Source: a virus. From it: 64,000 nucleotides of DNA. Below the pieces are notes generated by a model. It was not told the origin of the DNA and searched no databases. It worked only from the letters and a program-made list of their open reading frames with translations. Position 1 is the first letter of the stretch. Each line of letters opens with the position of its first letter. The stretch spans positions 62,001-126,000 of IMG/VR virus record IMGVR_UViG_3300022200_000019; one strand, given 5' to 3'. The position numbers were made by a program, and so were the translations under genes. Below, in pieces: positions 52,592 to 60,622 of this stretch.

Positions 52592-53142
52592 TGAATGTTT
52601 GTTGGGCTTTATCGCAGGACACTCCTGCTGGTGTTGTCTCTCATGATGTATTAACCAGCGTAGCACCAATTTGGGGACCACTGTCAAAATGGCGTGAATA
52701 TCAATGCGATAATACTATTTGCTATGACTTAAAAGAAGCTAAACAAATGATTAACCGCGCATTTCACGCAGTTACACACTTTTATGTTCCAAAAAGTTTT
52801 TATATTGACTTAGGACGTCCAGTTGGCGTCAGGATGTTTGAAGGCGAATTCAAAGATAATGCTATTGCCAATAAAGAAGACATTATCTTAATGAATTTAG
52901 TTGCTAACCATGATATTGTGTTAATGTTGGGTTTTGATTTAAGTCCCGTGGATAATGATATTGACCCACTGGAACAGCGTTTTGAAAAAGCATACAGACA
53001 TAATATTAAAACTATTATAAAAGATAATCCAAACACACAATTTGTTCTAGTTAACTACGAGAAAGATTTAGCAGAAAATTTTGAAGATTTAGATAATCTA
53101 ACAATTGACACGGTCGAATCGGTAGTTGAGTTACTCATATAA
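52591..53142 (+). CDS. hypothetical protein following tail fibre
   Basis: A 183-residue protein read from the ATG at 52591, which shares a base with the fibre stop; an in-frame TTG at 52561 is less likely. Features are WREYQCDNTICYDLKEAKQM, DIVLMLGFDLSP and a Rossmann-like QFVLVNYEKD strand. A fibre chaperone is possible from its position but nothing proves it. A strong terminator follows. Confidence 0.55.
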   Translation: MNVCWALSQDTPAGVVSHDVLTSVAPIWGPLSKWREYQCDNTICYDLKEAKQMINRAFHAVTHFYVPKSFYIDLGRPVGVRMFEGEFKDNAIANKEDIILMNLVANHDIVLMLGFDLSPVDNDIDPLEQRFEKAYRHNIKTIIKDNPNTQFVLVNYEKDLAENFEDLDNLTIDTVESVVELLI

Positions 53143-53170
53143 AAAGCGGGCCAATGGCCCGCTTTGTTTT
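53143..53170. terminator. bidirectional terminator
   Basis: A 10-bp perfect stem, AAAGCGGGCC with GGCCCGCTTT, around AAT, and T-rich or A-rich flanks on both sides. It serves the plus-strand gene ending 53142 and the minus-strand gene ending 53186. Confidence 0.9.
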
Positions 53171-53185
53171 TGGAAATAATTCGAA

Positions 53186-53560
53186 TTATTTCTTTTTCTT
53201 AGGTGCTACTTTCTTCTTTTTAACAACAGTTTTCTTTTTAACAACAGTCTTCTTCTTTGGTGTTGATTTTTTCTTAGTAGTTGCTTTCTTAACAGCAGTC
53301 TTAGCCTTGCCCATAGCGACTTTTGCGTCTTTGGCAGTTACTTTGCCGTCACCGTCAACATCTGCAATCTTCTTAGCAGTAGCAGTTGCCTTAGCAGCTA
53401 CTTCTTCGACTTTAGCTTTTGCTTCTGTGCCTAGTACCTTAAGGTCTGCGGCATCTACTTTGCCATCATTGTTCAAGTCGAGACCAGTGCCTTTTTCGCG
53501 AACAATTGAATAAACCAAATATGCTGCGATCGCCACAGCAACAATAATGATAATTTCCAT
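53186..53560 (-). CDS. membrane-anchored EF-hand protein with lysine-rich tail
   Basis: A 124-residue protein with three parts. Residues 3-20 (IIIIVAVAIAAYLVYSI) form a membrane anchor. Residues 26-85 hold two calcium loops of the EF-hand/dockerin type, LDLNNDGKVDAADL and ADVDGDGKVTAKDA. Residues 85-124 are nearly all Lys, Thr, Val and Pro, like a histone H1 tail (KKATTKKKSTPKKK). A minus-strand late box and GGAG site precede it. Its function is not known to me; DNA or envelope binding through the tail is a guess. Confidence 0.72.
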   Translation of the reverse strand: MEIIIIVAVAIAAYLVYSIVREKGTGLDLNNDGKVDAADLKVLGTEAKAKVEEVAAKATATAKKIADVDGDGKVTAKDAKVAMGKAKTAVKKATTKKKSTPKKKTVVKKKTVVKKKKVAPKKKK

Positions 53561-53586
53561 TTTTAATCTCCGTTATAACGTGCAAA

Positions 53587-53594
53587 TATTTATA
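53587..53594 (-). promoter_or_regulatory. late promoter, exact TATAAATA
   Basis: TATAAATA on the minus strand, 26 nt before the ATG at 53560, with CGGAG between. Confidence 0.65.
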
Positions 53595-53673
53595 TTCATT
53601 ATATGCGTATATTAAAAAAAATATATAGAAAATTTAATAAAATATTGGTAAATTTAATAAAAATTACCTGTAA

Positions 53674-53693
53674 TTGTTGTAAAAATACAACAA
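53674..53693 (+). promoter_or_regulatory. inverted-repeat operator candidate, copy 2
   Basis: TTGTTGTAAAAATACAACAA: perfect 8-bp arms with a 4-nt AAAA centre, ending 9 nt before the -35. It matches the site at 3742-3761 in sequence (19 of 20) and in spacing to the promoter. Confidence 0.6.
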
Positions 53694-53702
53694 AATTAAT
53701 GC

Positions 53703-53732
53703 TTGACAAACCGCGCAAAAACATCATATACT
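53703..53732 (+). promoter_or_regulatory. sigma70-type promoter, leaderless type
   Basis: TTGACA at 53703-53708, 18 bp, TATACT at 53727-53732, then 6 nt to the ATG at 53739. Confidence 0.7.
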
Positions 53733-53738
53733 ATGCAT

Positions 53739-54179
53739 ATGAAAGTAAGAGAACTAGCACGAGCAATGAGTAAGCCTGTTCCGGGCAAGGACGACTATTG
53801 GCGTAATCTCTACTTTCCTAGCCGACACAAGATCACTCGTACATACAACGCACTGAACAAACTTATTTTTAATAATAAACTTAATCCTTGCAAGATTGTA
53901 ACCAAGTCGTTGTCCAACGCTTGGGCATTTGCCTATCAAGAACCTGGATTTCGCACAGAGATTCATCTTAATGGTCGTTATCCTTGTGAGCAATATTTTA
54001 TTGCTGTGTTAGGGCACGAAATGGTACACCAATGGCAATGGGATGTTGAGGCTCCAATTCGACGCAAACAAGGTCTAAAAGAGCGCACAGGGCATGGTAT
54101 AAACTTCTACGAATGGAAGGATATATTTGAATATCATGATATCCATTTTGGAAGGACTATTCCACATTATCATAAATGA
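53739..54179 (+). CDS. SprT-like metallopeptidase
   Basis: A 146-residue protein from the ATG at 53739; an ATG at 53733 is also in frame. LNGRYPCEQYFIAVLGHEMV then HQWQWDV holds the HExxH zinc motif (HEMVH), and ERTGHGINFYEWK supplies the usual third His region. SprT/SPRTN-type proteases act on DNA-crosslinked proteins, and phage members are common. It is driven by a promoter with the inverted-repeat operator and appears to be leaderless. Confidence 0.82.
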   Translation: MKVRELARAMSKPVPGKDDYWRNLYFPSRHKITRTYNALNKLIFNNKLNPCKIVTKSLSNAWAFAYQEPGFRTEIHLNGRYPCEQYFIAVLGHEMVHQWQWDVEAPIRRKQGLKERTGHGINFYEWKDIFEYHDIHFGRTIPHYHK

Positions 54180-54442
54180 GTTGGATATCGCTACCGGACC
54201 CTATACGATCTTCATGCTATAATTGTAAGCATTTAGAGTTTACAGAAGAATGGATTACATGTTATCCTTGGGAAGTTGGTCTAGGACATGCAAGCCATTC
54301 GCAAGGTGCTTTTTTAAAATGGCCCGGTGATGCCCATTGCAGTATTCATAATCGAATTGCATCTAATGCATTAATGTGCATGGAATTTGAACATAAATCC
54401 GGATACTCTCACTGGAGTCTTCACCAAAAATATAGACAATAA
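54176..54442 (+). CDS. small Cys- and His-rich hypothetical
   Basis: An 88-residue protein overlapping the SprT-like stop (ATGA). SSCYNCKHLEF, then a later DAHCSIHNR and CMEFEHK, give a spaced set of Cys and His that could bind zinc. The function is unknown; coupling to the SprT-like gene suggests a related job. Confidence 0.55.
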   Translation: MSWISLPDPIRSSCYNCKHLEFTEEWITCYPWEVGLGHASHSQGAFLKWPGDAHCSIHNRIASNALMCMEFEHKSGYSHWSLHQKYRQ

Positions 54443-54461
54443 TCAGCGAAACATATATAAT
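54433..54461 (+). promoter_or_regulatory. sigma70-type promoter, leaderless type
   Basis: TAGACA at 54433-54438, 17 bp, TATAAT at 54456-54461, then 5 nt to the ATG at 54467. Confidence 0.65.
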
Positions 54462-54466
54462 AACAT

Positions 54467-54844
54467 ATGTTCGCAATAGGCGATATACACATGGATCAAG
54501 ATCCACCCAAGAAACCTAATATGGAACGAGACATTAGGCGCTCGTGGCACATTTGCGACAAAATTGAACAAAATGCTGAATATGCGCAACGGATGTATGC
54601 TGCCTTGTGTAACACAGAATGGGGCAAAGCAGATTTATTTGAACGCATCAAAGGAACAACATGGGCCTGCTCTTGGCGCTATGCAGGAGAACTTGTTGCT
54701 AATATAGGCAACAGAAACGAGGATTATTTGGACTATTATTGTTCCGGAGGTGAAGGACACGTAGACGATGAAATACGTGAAGATTTAAAATCAATAGGGT
54801 GGGTATTGGTATCTGCACCCACTACATTAGAAGACTTTATTTAA
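54467..54844 (+). CDS. hypothetical protein
   Basis: A 125-residue acidic protein starting FAIGDIHMDQDPPKKPNMER, with TTWACSWRYAGELVANIGNR and a Gly/Glu-rich turn (YYCSGGEGHVDDEIREDL) toward the end. Expressed from its own promoter, apparently as a leaderless message. No family was recognised with confidence; similar short proteins occur in T4-like marine phages. Confidence 0.6.
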   Translation: MFAIGDIHMDQDPPKKPNMERDIRRSWHICDKIEQNAEYAQRMYAALCNTEWGKADLFERIKGTTWACSWRYAGELVANIGNRNEDYLDYYCSGGEGHVDDEIREDLKSIGWVLVSAPTTLEDFI

Positions 54845-54856
54845 ACGAGAAAAGCA

Positions 54857-55801
54857 ATGACAATTACTGTGTTTGTTGGTGATAACGATGAAATTATTGC
54901 AACAAAGGCTAAAGAATACGATAGCAATGCGTATCTGTTGCATACTAAAAACTTTGAGGAATTTTTAAGATTAGATCCGGAATCTAACGTTACTGTGTAT
55001 ACAGCACTTAGTGATTTACCAAAAATAACTACCGAACGAGCTGTAATTTACGAAGTCTTAACAAAAGCTGATAATATCTATTATATTGAACCTAACCAAT
55101 GGAGCGATGACATTGGAAGTTTTCAATTGGTTGGTCAAAAATATTTAACAGAGTTTTTTCTATACATGAGTCATAGAGAAAAACATAATGTCAAAAATCT
55201 AATTCTAGATGCCTATATTGATAATAACTATATTAAATTAAAAGATTATAGAAAGTCAGATACTCCTAACTTGTTTGTAGCTGGGTGTAGTTGTACTGCG
55301 GGAGTAGGTGTTGACAATCATGAGAAGTTTTCTAGTCTAATTTCTAAAGAAATTAATATGCCTTTAGTAAATTTAGCAAAAGAGGGAAGTTCTATTGAAT
55401 TTGCGGCAGATCAGATTCTAAGATCAGATGTTAGAGAACACGACATTATTATTTGGGGATTGACTCAGGAAATGCGTTTTGTTAAATGGGAAAACAACCA
55501 AGCAATTGGTGGAAACTGGACTAGCAAAGAACATTTGTTTGATGAAACCCATTTGTATAAATCAATAATTAGTGTGCACCAGGTTGTTAACTTTTGTAGG
55601 AAAGTTGGAGCAAAATTAATTTTATTACCATTAATTTCAACCGAGCGCCTTCGATTACTTTTGTCAAACATTGATGAGTATTATGAAAGACCATATCAAA
55701 CTAAGCCCATTGATTATGGAACAGATCATATTCATGCTGGACCAAAACAGCACCGTAATATTGCAGATTTTTGTTTAAACATTATTAATAAAGAGAAATA
55801 A
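54857..55801 (+). CDS. SGNH-hydrolase-like protein
   Basis: A 314-residue protein. Residues 1-135 are a separate N-terminal region of alternating strands. Then [20 protein letters not shown] resembles block I with Ser as nucleophile, [14 protein letters not shown] resembles block II, and [17 protein letters not shown] holds a possible Asp and His pair. A role as esterase or O-acetyl transferase on glycans is inferred. It follows an ordinary gap of 12 nt and ends 1 nt before clpP. Confidence 0.55.
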   Translation: MTITVFVGDNDEIIATKAKEYDSNAYLLHTKNFEEFLRLDPESNVTVYTALSDLPKITTERAVIYEVLTKADNIYYIEPNQWSDDIGSFQLVGQKYLTEFFLYMSHREKHNVKNLILDAYIDNNYIKLKDYRKSDTPNLFVAGCSCTAGVGVDNHEKFSSLISKEINMPLVNLAKEGSSIEFAADQILRSDVREHDIIIWGLTQEMRFVKWENNQAIGGNWTSKEHLFDETHLYKSIISVHQVVNFCRKVGAKLILLPLISTERLRLLLSNIDEYYERPYQTKPIDYGTDHIHAGPKQHRNIADFCLNIINKEK

Positions 55802-55802
55802 T

Positions 55803-56426
55803 ATGCCACATTTAGTACCGATTGTAGTAGAAAACACAAGCAAAGGCGAGCGCAGTTATGACATTTACAGCCGCTTGCTTAAAGAACGAATTGTAATGCT
55901 AGACACAGAAGTTAACCAGCATTCAGCGAGCCTAATTGTAGCACAGTTGCTATTCTTAGAATCAGAAGATCCGGACAAGGATATTAACTTTTATATTAAC
56001 AGTCCAGGCGGGTCAGTAACAGCAGGACTGTCAATTTATGATACAATGCAATACATTAAATGTGATGTGCGTACTATTGTAATGGGCCAAGCAGCGTCAA
56101 TGGGCAGTTTTCTGGCACAAGCAGGTGCATCAGGCAAACGTATTGTACTCCCAGAATCACGCACGATGATTCATCGTGTAAGTTCGGGAACCCCGGGCAC
56201 TTCCGGATCAGTTCACGTACAAGAGCTGGAATTTGAAGACATGAAGCGCAGCTTGGATGAAGCAAAGCGTCTAAACAAGCGTCTAGTCGAGTTGTATGTA
56301 AAGCACAACAGCAAGGGCAAAAACTACGACGAGCTGTACGAAACTATGAAATTTGACACTTTTCTGAGTGCTCAGGATGCGGTAGAATTTGGGCTTGCAG
56401 ACGAAGTTGCGGAGCCTAGAAAATAA
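55803..56426 (+). CDS. clpP: ClpP protease
   Basis: A 207-residue serine protease. [17 protein letters not shown], then [15 protein letters not shown] with the catalytic Ser (near 99), RTMIHR with the catalytic His (near 124) and [19 protein letters not shown] with the Asp (near 175) complete the triad. There is almost no propeptide. It forms the tetradecameric chamber fed by ClpX, which is also encoded here (35760). The two clp genes are 19 kb apart. Confidence 0.95.
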   Translation: MPHLVPIVVENTSKGERSYDIYSRLLKERIVMLDTEVNQHSASLIVAQLLFLESEDPDKDINFYINSPGGSVTAGLSIYDTMQYIKCDVRTIVMGQAASMGSFLAQAGASGKRIVLPESRTMIHRVSSGTPGTSGSVHVQELEFEDMKRSLDEAKRLNKRLVELYVKHNSKGKNYDELYETMKFDTFLSAQDAVEFGLADEVAEPRK

Positions 56427-57713
56427 ATGTCTCTAAAAGACACATTTTGTCCTAGTCCGTGGTTTCACATGCGAATCAATAATGGAGGACATTATGAATT
56501 TTGTCGATGGGCTGTAAAAACCAAGGAAAGAAACGAAACTCCAAATATTACAGAAGTTGATCCGGAAACTTTCTTTCGGGACAATATGAAATCAATACGA
56601 AGTCGTATGGTTAATGGAGATGTTATTAACGAATGTGCAGAATGTATGTTAGTTGATAAACACAAAAAAGTTTCCGGAAGGCAACGCCAGTTATTAAAAA
56701 TCGGAGTGCAAATTGAAAATTTTGAAAAAAGTTTATTAAGCAGCACATGGATCAATCAATTTACCCCTGACGGAAGTACAGACCTGTTACCTGTTGATTG
56801 GCAAATCGACTTGGGTAATTTTTGTAATGCGTCCTGCATTTTTTGTACTCCTGTATCAAGTTCAAAAATTGCATCTGAGTGGAAAAAGTTGGGATTTATC
56901 GAAACACTACCAAAAAATTCATGGTGCGATGACGAAAAAAGTCTTTCAACATTTATAGATTTACTAATAAAAACTCCAAATCTAAGATATCTTCATTTTA
57001 TTGGAGGCGAAACATTAATTACACCGGCATACAAAAAAATATTAGAGGCGTTAGTTGCTGCTGGACAGCAAAATTTGACCATTGGATTCACTACAAATTT
57101 AACAGTTTGGGATGAATCCATTATTAATTTAATGTCAAAGTTTGATAGTATTAATGTTGGATTAAGCATCGAGACATTACATCCAGTTAACGATTACGTA
57201 AGATATCCTTCGAAAATCGAAGAGGTAAAATCAACACTAGATAAATGGGTAGAAGTGATATCTAAGTATGATTGGTTGGCACAAATACGTATAACTCCAA
57301 CTGTATTTACTGTTGGTTATTTGGATTCAATTTATGATTATGCATTAACAAATAACGTATCAATTGAAAGTTGTAATTTCCTGAATGAACCGGCATATAT
57401 GAGACCGTCGGTACTTCCGGAGTCGTTGCGTCATGATGCAATAGATAAACTTACGTCGTGGATTTGTAAGCATGAAACTACTATTATTAATAATAATAGT
57501 AATATTATTAATACTAGGAATCCAAACACGTACAAGGATCAATTAATCCAAGATGCAAAAAGTTATGTTAATTATTTAACTAACGAAGCATACGAAACCG
57601 ATCGATCATCAGATTTGATTAAATTTATTAAAACTGTTGAAAAAAATAGAAATAACTCAATTTTAGATTATTTGCCTGAATATGAAGAATTTTTACGAGC
57701 TGCTGGATACTAA
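56427..57713 (+). CDS. radical SAM enzyme with twitch-type Cys region
   Basis: A 428-residue protein starting directly after the clpP stop. Residues 5-75 contain FCPSPWFHMRI-like CPSPWFHM, EFCRW and ECAECM, an auxiliary Cys set. The radical SAM motif is DLGNFCNASCIFCTPV (CxxxCxxC near residue 137), with HFIGGETLI as the GGE motif. Enzymes of this type modify peptides or sugars by radical chemistry. The small gene that overlaps its end may encode a partner or substrate. Confidence 0.85.
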   Translation: MSLKDTFCPSPWFHMRINNGGHYEFCRWAVKTKERNETPNITEVDPETFFRDNMKSIRSRMVNGDVINECAECMLVDKHKKVSGRQRQLLKIGVQIENFEKSLLSSTWINQFTPDGSTDLLPVDWQIDLGNFCNASCIFCTPVSSSKIASEWKKLGFIETLPKNSWCDDEKSLSTFIDLLIKTPNLRYLHFIGGETLITPAYKKILEALVAAGQQNLTIGFTTNLTVWDESIINLMSKFDSINVGLSIETLHPVNDYVRYPSKIEEVKSTLDKWVEVISKYDWLAQIRITPTVFTVGYLDSIYDYALTNNVSIESCNFLNEPAYMRPSVLPESLRHDAIDKLTSWICKHETTIINNNSNIINTRNPNTYKDQLIQDAKSYVNYLTNEAYETDRSSDLIKFIKTVEKNRNNSILDYLPEYEEFLRAAGY

Positions 57714-58122
57714 TCCAACAATAGAACTTATTCTTGAATTAGAAGTTATTAATCATAACGGCGACCCTGTTATTGAAGTATTTTTAAATAACGAGAGAAT
57801 TTATGGGAAATATCCGTTAACAAGTTTCCGCAGAATTTATACTAGGTTGGGTTTATTGGAACCTGTTAAACTAGAAATATCAATGAGCAATAAACAATAT
57901 AATTCTAAACAAGAAACTGCAATTAATATTAAAAACTTTTTTATTGATGATATTAATATAATCCCAACTTATAATCATCTGATAGATTATCAAAACGATC
58001 ATAATATAAACACTAAAACAAATTATCTTGGATATAATGGTACTTGGACACTAGATATCAACCGTCCGTTTTACCAATGGTTACACCAAGCAACTGGTCA
58101 AGGCTGGTTACTTGAGCCATAA
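57682..58122 (+). CDS. hypothetical protein coupled to the radical SAM gene
   Basis: A 146-residue beta-rich protein. Its ATG lies 32 nt inside the radical SAM gene. The ending GYNGTWTLDINRPFYQWLHQ then ATGQGWLLEP is highly conserved-looking. It recalls a small carbohydrate-binding or decoration module found in marine phages (from memory). It may be the substrate of the radical SAM enzyme or a fibre part. Confidence 0.55.
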   Translation: MKNFYELLDTNPTIELILELEVINHNGDPVIEVFLNNERIYGKYPLTSFRRIYTRLGLLEPVKLEISMSNKQYNSKQETAINIKNFFIDDINIIPTYNHLIDYQNDHNINTKTNYLGYNGTWTLDINRPFYQWLHQATGQGWLLEP

Positions 58123-58154
58123 AAATTTTTTATGAAAAAAATTCAAAAAAGTAG

Positions 58155-58183
58155 TAGACATACCAAAAAATAGATTGTATAAT
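58155..58183 (+). promoter_or_regulatory. sigma70-type promoter
   Basis: TAGACA at 58155-58160, 17 bp, TATAAT at 58178-58183. It is the distal promoter of the winged-helix gene, giving a leader of about 150 nt. Confidence 0.6.
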
Positions 58184-58242
58184 ACACATATTGCTCAAGG
58201 AAATCCTGTAGCAAGATTTTTGAAAAATTGTTAACAAAGTGG

Positions 58243-58275
58243 TTGACAAGGTTTCAAAAACGTGTATAATACACG
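58243..58275 (+). promoter_or_regulatory. sigma70 promoter with palindromic -10
   Basis: TTGACA at 58243-58248, 16 bp, TATAAT at 58265-58270. The -10 lies inside CGTGTATAATACACG (58261-58275), a perfect 7-bp inverted repeat, which could be an operator. The 219-bp gap 58123-58340 holds only this and the distal promoter plus the leader. Confidence 0.72.
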
Positions 58276-58340
58276 AACATGTTTAGATATTAAGCATGGT
58301 GATAATTTTAACTTTTAACCTTTTATAAGGAATTTTGAAA

Positions 58341-58586
58341 ATGGCACTTATTAAGCTCTCAACTTCACAGAACCGTTTCCTCCACGATCATCTGCGTGGC
58401 ACCGGTCGCTCACTTACCGCAGCACAAGCTCGTGCAACCTATGGCATTCAGAACATTCGTGCTCGCATGACCGAACTGCGCCACAAGGGTCTGGTTGTAC
58501 GCACTGAAAAGAATACCGCTGGCCATACGGCTTACAGTATCTCAGCTCGTGACATTTGTGGTTCACGTGCTAAGGCATCGGTCTAA
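58341..58586 (+). CDS. winged-helix DNA-binding protein
   Basis: An 81-residue basic protein; the ATG at 58341 has AAGGAA 8 nt upstream. SLTAAQARATYGIQNIRARM looks like the helix-turn-helix, ELRHKGLVVRTEKN the wing, and AYSISARD the final strand. I recall the same pattern in T4-like marine phages. It may be the regulator that binds palindromic sites such as the one over its own promoter; that is inference. Confidence 0.78.
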   Translation: MALIKLSTSQNRFLHDHLRGTGRSLTAAQARATYGIQNIRARMTELRHKGLVVRTEKNTAGHTAYSISARDICGSRAKASV

Positions 58587-58640
58587 CTTACAGTTATAGT
58601 AACTTGACATGCCTCCTTTGTTAGGTTAGACCAAAATACA

Positions 58641-58663
58641 GGGGCTCTTCGGAGCCCCTTTTT
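58641..58663 (+). terminator. rho-independent terminator with TTCG loop
   Basis: A 7-bp stem, GGGGCTC with GAGCCCC, a stable TTCG tetraloop and five T residues. Confidence 0.93.
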
Positions 58664-58689
58664 AATAATCTTGTATCTGGAGTCTTATC

Positions 58690-59046
58690 ATGGAATTCTC
58701 ACTTACCTGGGCAGATCTTCTGAGTATCTTTGCAGGTTACATTGCCGTGCGCTGGTTGATGAAATCGGTCAAAGTAGATGTAATATACAAATATGGTGCT
58801 GATGATATCGAAGAGATCGAAGAAGAAATCATTGAAGCAGTAGATGCAAAACATATTCGTATGCGTGTTGAACGTGAGTGCGGAACACTGCTTGCTTATG
58901 ATGTACACACAAATGCATTTGTGGCGCAAGGACATACCTGGGACGAACTGGGAGAAAACTTCCAGGATCGCTATCCAGAACGCATTGGTTGGGTTATGCC
59001 CGAACGTGATGGTGACCCACATCGTATGATTCCAAACGCCAAATAA
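58690..59046 (+). CDS. hypothetical protein with N-terminal membrane helix
   Basis: A 118-residue protein. Residues 5-24 (LTWADLLSIFAGYIAVRWLM) form a membrane helix. An acidic helix (DDIEEIEEEIIEAVD) and a small mixed domain with ECGTLLAYDVHTNAFVAQG follow. It has its own weak start region and no recognised family. It may sit on the inner membrane. Confidence 0.6.
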   Translation: MEFSLTWADLLSIFAGYIAVRWLMKSVKVDVIYKYGADDIEEIEEEIIEAVDAKHIRMRVERECGTLLAYDVHTNAFVAQGHTWDELGENFQDRYPERIGWVMPERDGDPHRMIPNAK

Positions 59047-59055
59047 GGAAATATT

Positions 59056-59283
59056 ATGGAACTTCGTAATCTTGTACCCGAACAAAAAATTTCAGTTAAA
59101 ATTGCCAATTGGACACACAAAACTACTATTCAAGAATATTCACACATAATTGCTGATCCCAGATATATTGAATCTGTGAGCCAAGGGTTACAATCACTCG
59201 ATGATGGTCTGGAAGATACGATTAACCTGGTGGGTGTTTCTGGTTTTTGGAATGGTATTGAAACGTCAATCGATCTGATCTGA
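59056..59283 (+). CDS. small hypothetical protein
   Basis: A 75-residue protein with a TAAGGA site. MELRNLVPEQKISVKIANWT, then YIESVSQGLQSLDDGLED. No domain or membrane segment is recognised. It is likely in one operon with the HNH gene that follows. Confidence 0.55.
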   Translation: MELRNLVPEQKISVKIANWTHKTTIQEYSHIIADPRYIESVSQGLQSLDDGLEDTINLVGVSGFWNGIETSIDLI

Positions 59284-59311
59284 TACGTAAATACCTTGAC
59301 CAAAGGATTTT

Positions 59312-59833
59312 ATGGGGAAAGGATTAGAGACATTAATTGCAGTATCCAGGGCTCGTGATCCTGATCAGGATGCTCAGTACACTAGCAAATATACAGTTGC
59401 AAAAAGGATAAACTCAACATGTGCTTTGCCTGGTTGTACTGAACATCTGACGCTCTACAAGGGACCTGGTAGCAGGTTGCTTTGCAGAACACATCAGTTG
59501 CGTATGCGAGAATACGGTGGACCCGGTAGACTGGATCGCAAATGGAGTTTCTGGAAAAAAGACTATTGTGAAGAATGCGGCCATAATCCCAAGGACAACA
59601 GTCAACTAGCCCATCTGGATGAACCACTCAGAAGCACGCTGGCAAACATGATGCTGCATGTGGATCATGTTAATGCTGCTGGCAAAGACAAATATTCAAA
59701 TACCGACGTTAATCATCGAGATAACCTGCGTACATTGTGCATGGAATGTCACGCAATAAAAACATTACTGGGCGGAGATCACTGGAAAGACAGCTTCCAT
59801 TCAAATGAATCTGACAACGAAACAAATAACTGA
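59312..59833 (+). CDS. HNH endonuclease with zinc ribbons
   Basis: A 173-residue protein. One Cys set is CALPGCTEHLTLYKG with LLCRTHQ, and a second is YCEECGHNP. The nuclease core is MLHVDHVNAAGKDK, then NHRDNLRTLCMECHAIKT, giving the HNH His and Asn and the Cys ligands. An AAAGGA site lies upstream. It may be a mobile nuclease or take part in host-DNA attack. It overlaps the next gene by 29 nt. Confidence 0.78.
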   Translation: MGKGLETLIAVSRARDPDQDAQYTSKYTVAKRINSTCALPGCTEHLTLYKGPGSRLLCRTHQLRMREYGGPGRLDRKWSFWKKDYCEECGHNPKDNSQLAHLDEPLRSTLANMMLHVDHVNAAGKDKYSNTDVNHRDNLRTLCMECHAIKTLLGGDHWKDSFHSNESDNETNN

Positions 59834-60548
59834 CCGTATTGATTACAATACTCGATTGGCGCTAAATGCCATAAATTCAGGCCAGTCTATTTTTTGCATA
59901 TTGCCTTTCGTCAAAGTGGTTGATTATGATAATCTGCTGCATGGTAACAAAATTATCAGAAACATCAACGACATAATTCCAGCAATCATGTTGGGTCTGT
60001 TGCCAGCAGTTGCCCGTCATGGTTATGATGCCGTAGGCATCGAGGATGATGAAATAATTGAATATGAACTTAAAATTTCATCTTTTAACACCCAACAAGT
60101 ATGGTCTGGTTCACGGGGTGCCTTATACATTGGTCTGGAAAATACGCCTGCACGCAGAGTACGCCTTGTTTCTTATTTGTGCGGTTCATTCAACATTAAC
60201 AGTGACGCTTGTCGAGAGTCAAAAAACAGAAAAACCATCCTATTAGTGGCTAATGAATCTTTGCCACCTGAAGAGTTGTTTGTTGATGCATATGAATTAT
60301 CAGGCAATGTTGTCATGAAATATCTGAACAAATCACTTAATTCAATACGCACTATTAAATTGGGTACATTTTTGAATTATGGCAACCCCAAAACAGGTAT
60401 TGTGCCATTTATTGGATGGCACAGGCATTATAGAGATCTGGAACAGATTGTTGAAAACTACGAAGATTGGAAATACCATCAGGGTAACGATTATCGGTTG
60501 GAAAACCTGTCGCTATCTGACGCTAAACAAACCGAATTGCAACTGTAA
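59805..60548 (+). CDS. hypothetical protein, possible PD-(D/E)XK nuclease
   Basis: A 247-residue protein. Near residue 83, DAVGIEDDEIIEYELKISS has the strand-acid-acid-x-K look of a PD-(D/E)XK core, and ARRVRLVSYLCGSFN and a basic middle follow. The C-terminal part has FIGWHRHYRDLEQIVENY. It is coupled to the HNH gene. A restriction-like or repair nuclease is possible; the call rests on one motif. Confidence 0.5.
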   Translation: MNLTTKQITDRIDYNTRLALNAINSGQSIFCILPFVKVVDYDNLLHGNKIIRNINDIIPAIMLGLLPAVARHGYDAVGIEDDEIIEYELKISSFNTQQVWSGSRGALYIGLENTPARRVRLVSYLCGSFNINSDACRESKNRKTILLVANESLPPEELFVDAYELSGNVVMKYLNKSLNSIRTIKLGTFLNYGNPKTGIVPFIGWHRHYRDLEQIVENYEDWKYHQGNDYRLENLSLSDAKQTELQL

Positions 60549-60551
60549 TCG

Positions 60552-60580
60552 TTGACAATCAGCAAACATGCTGTTATAGT
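60552..60580 (+). promoter_or_regulatory. sigma70-type promoter of uvdE
   Basis: TTGACA at 60552-60557, 17 bp, TATAGT at 60575-60580. GCAAACA and TGTTTGC form a 7-bp inverted repeat whose right arm begins on the last base of the -10. Confidence 0.75.
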
Positions 60581-60622
60581 GTTTGCAGTTACAAAATCCA
60601 TACAAACTTATCTACAAACACT

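Noticed and set aside
53154-53513. Phe- and Val-rich plus-strand frame that looks like a membrane protein
   Set aside because: It is the complement of the Lys-rich repeat tail; AAG/AAA codons read backwards as CTT/TTT give a false hydrophobic protein.
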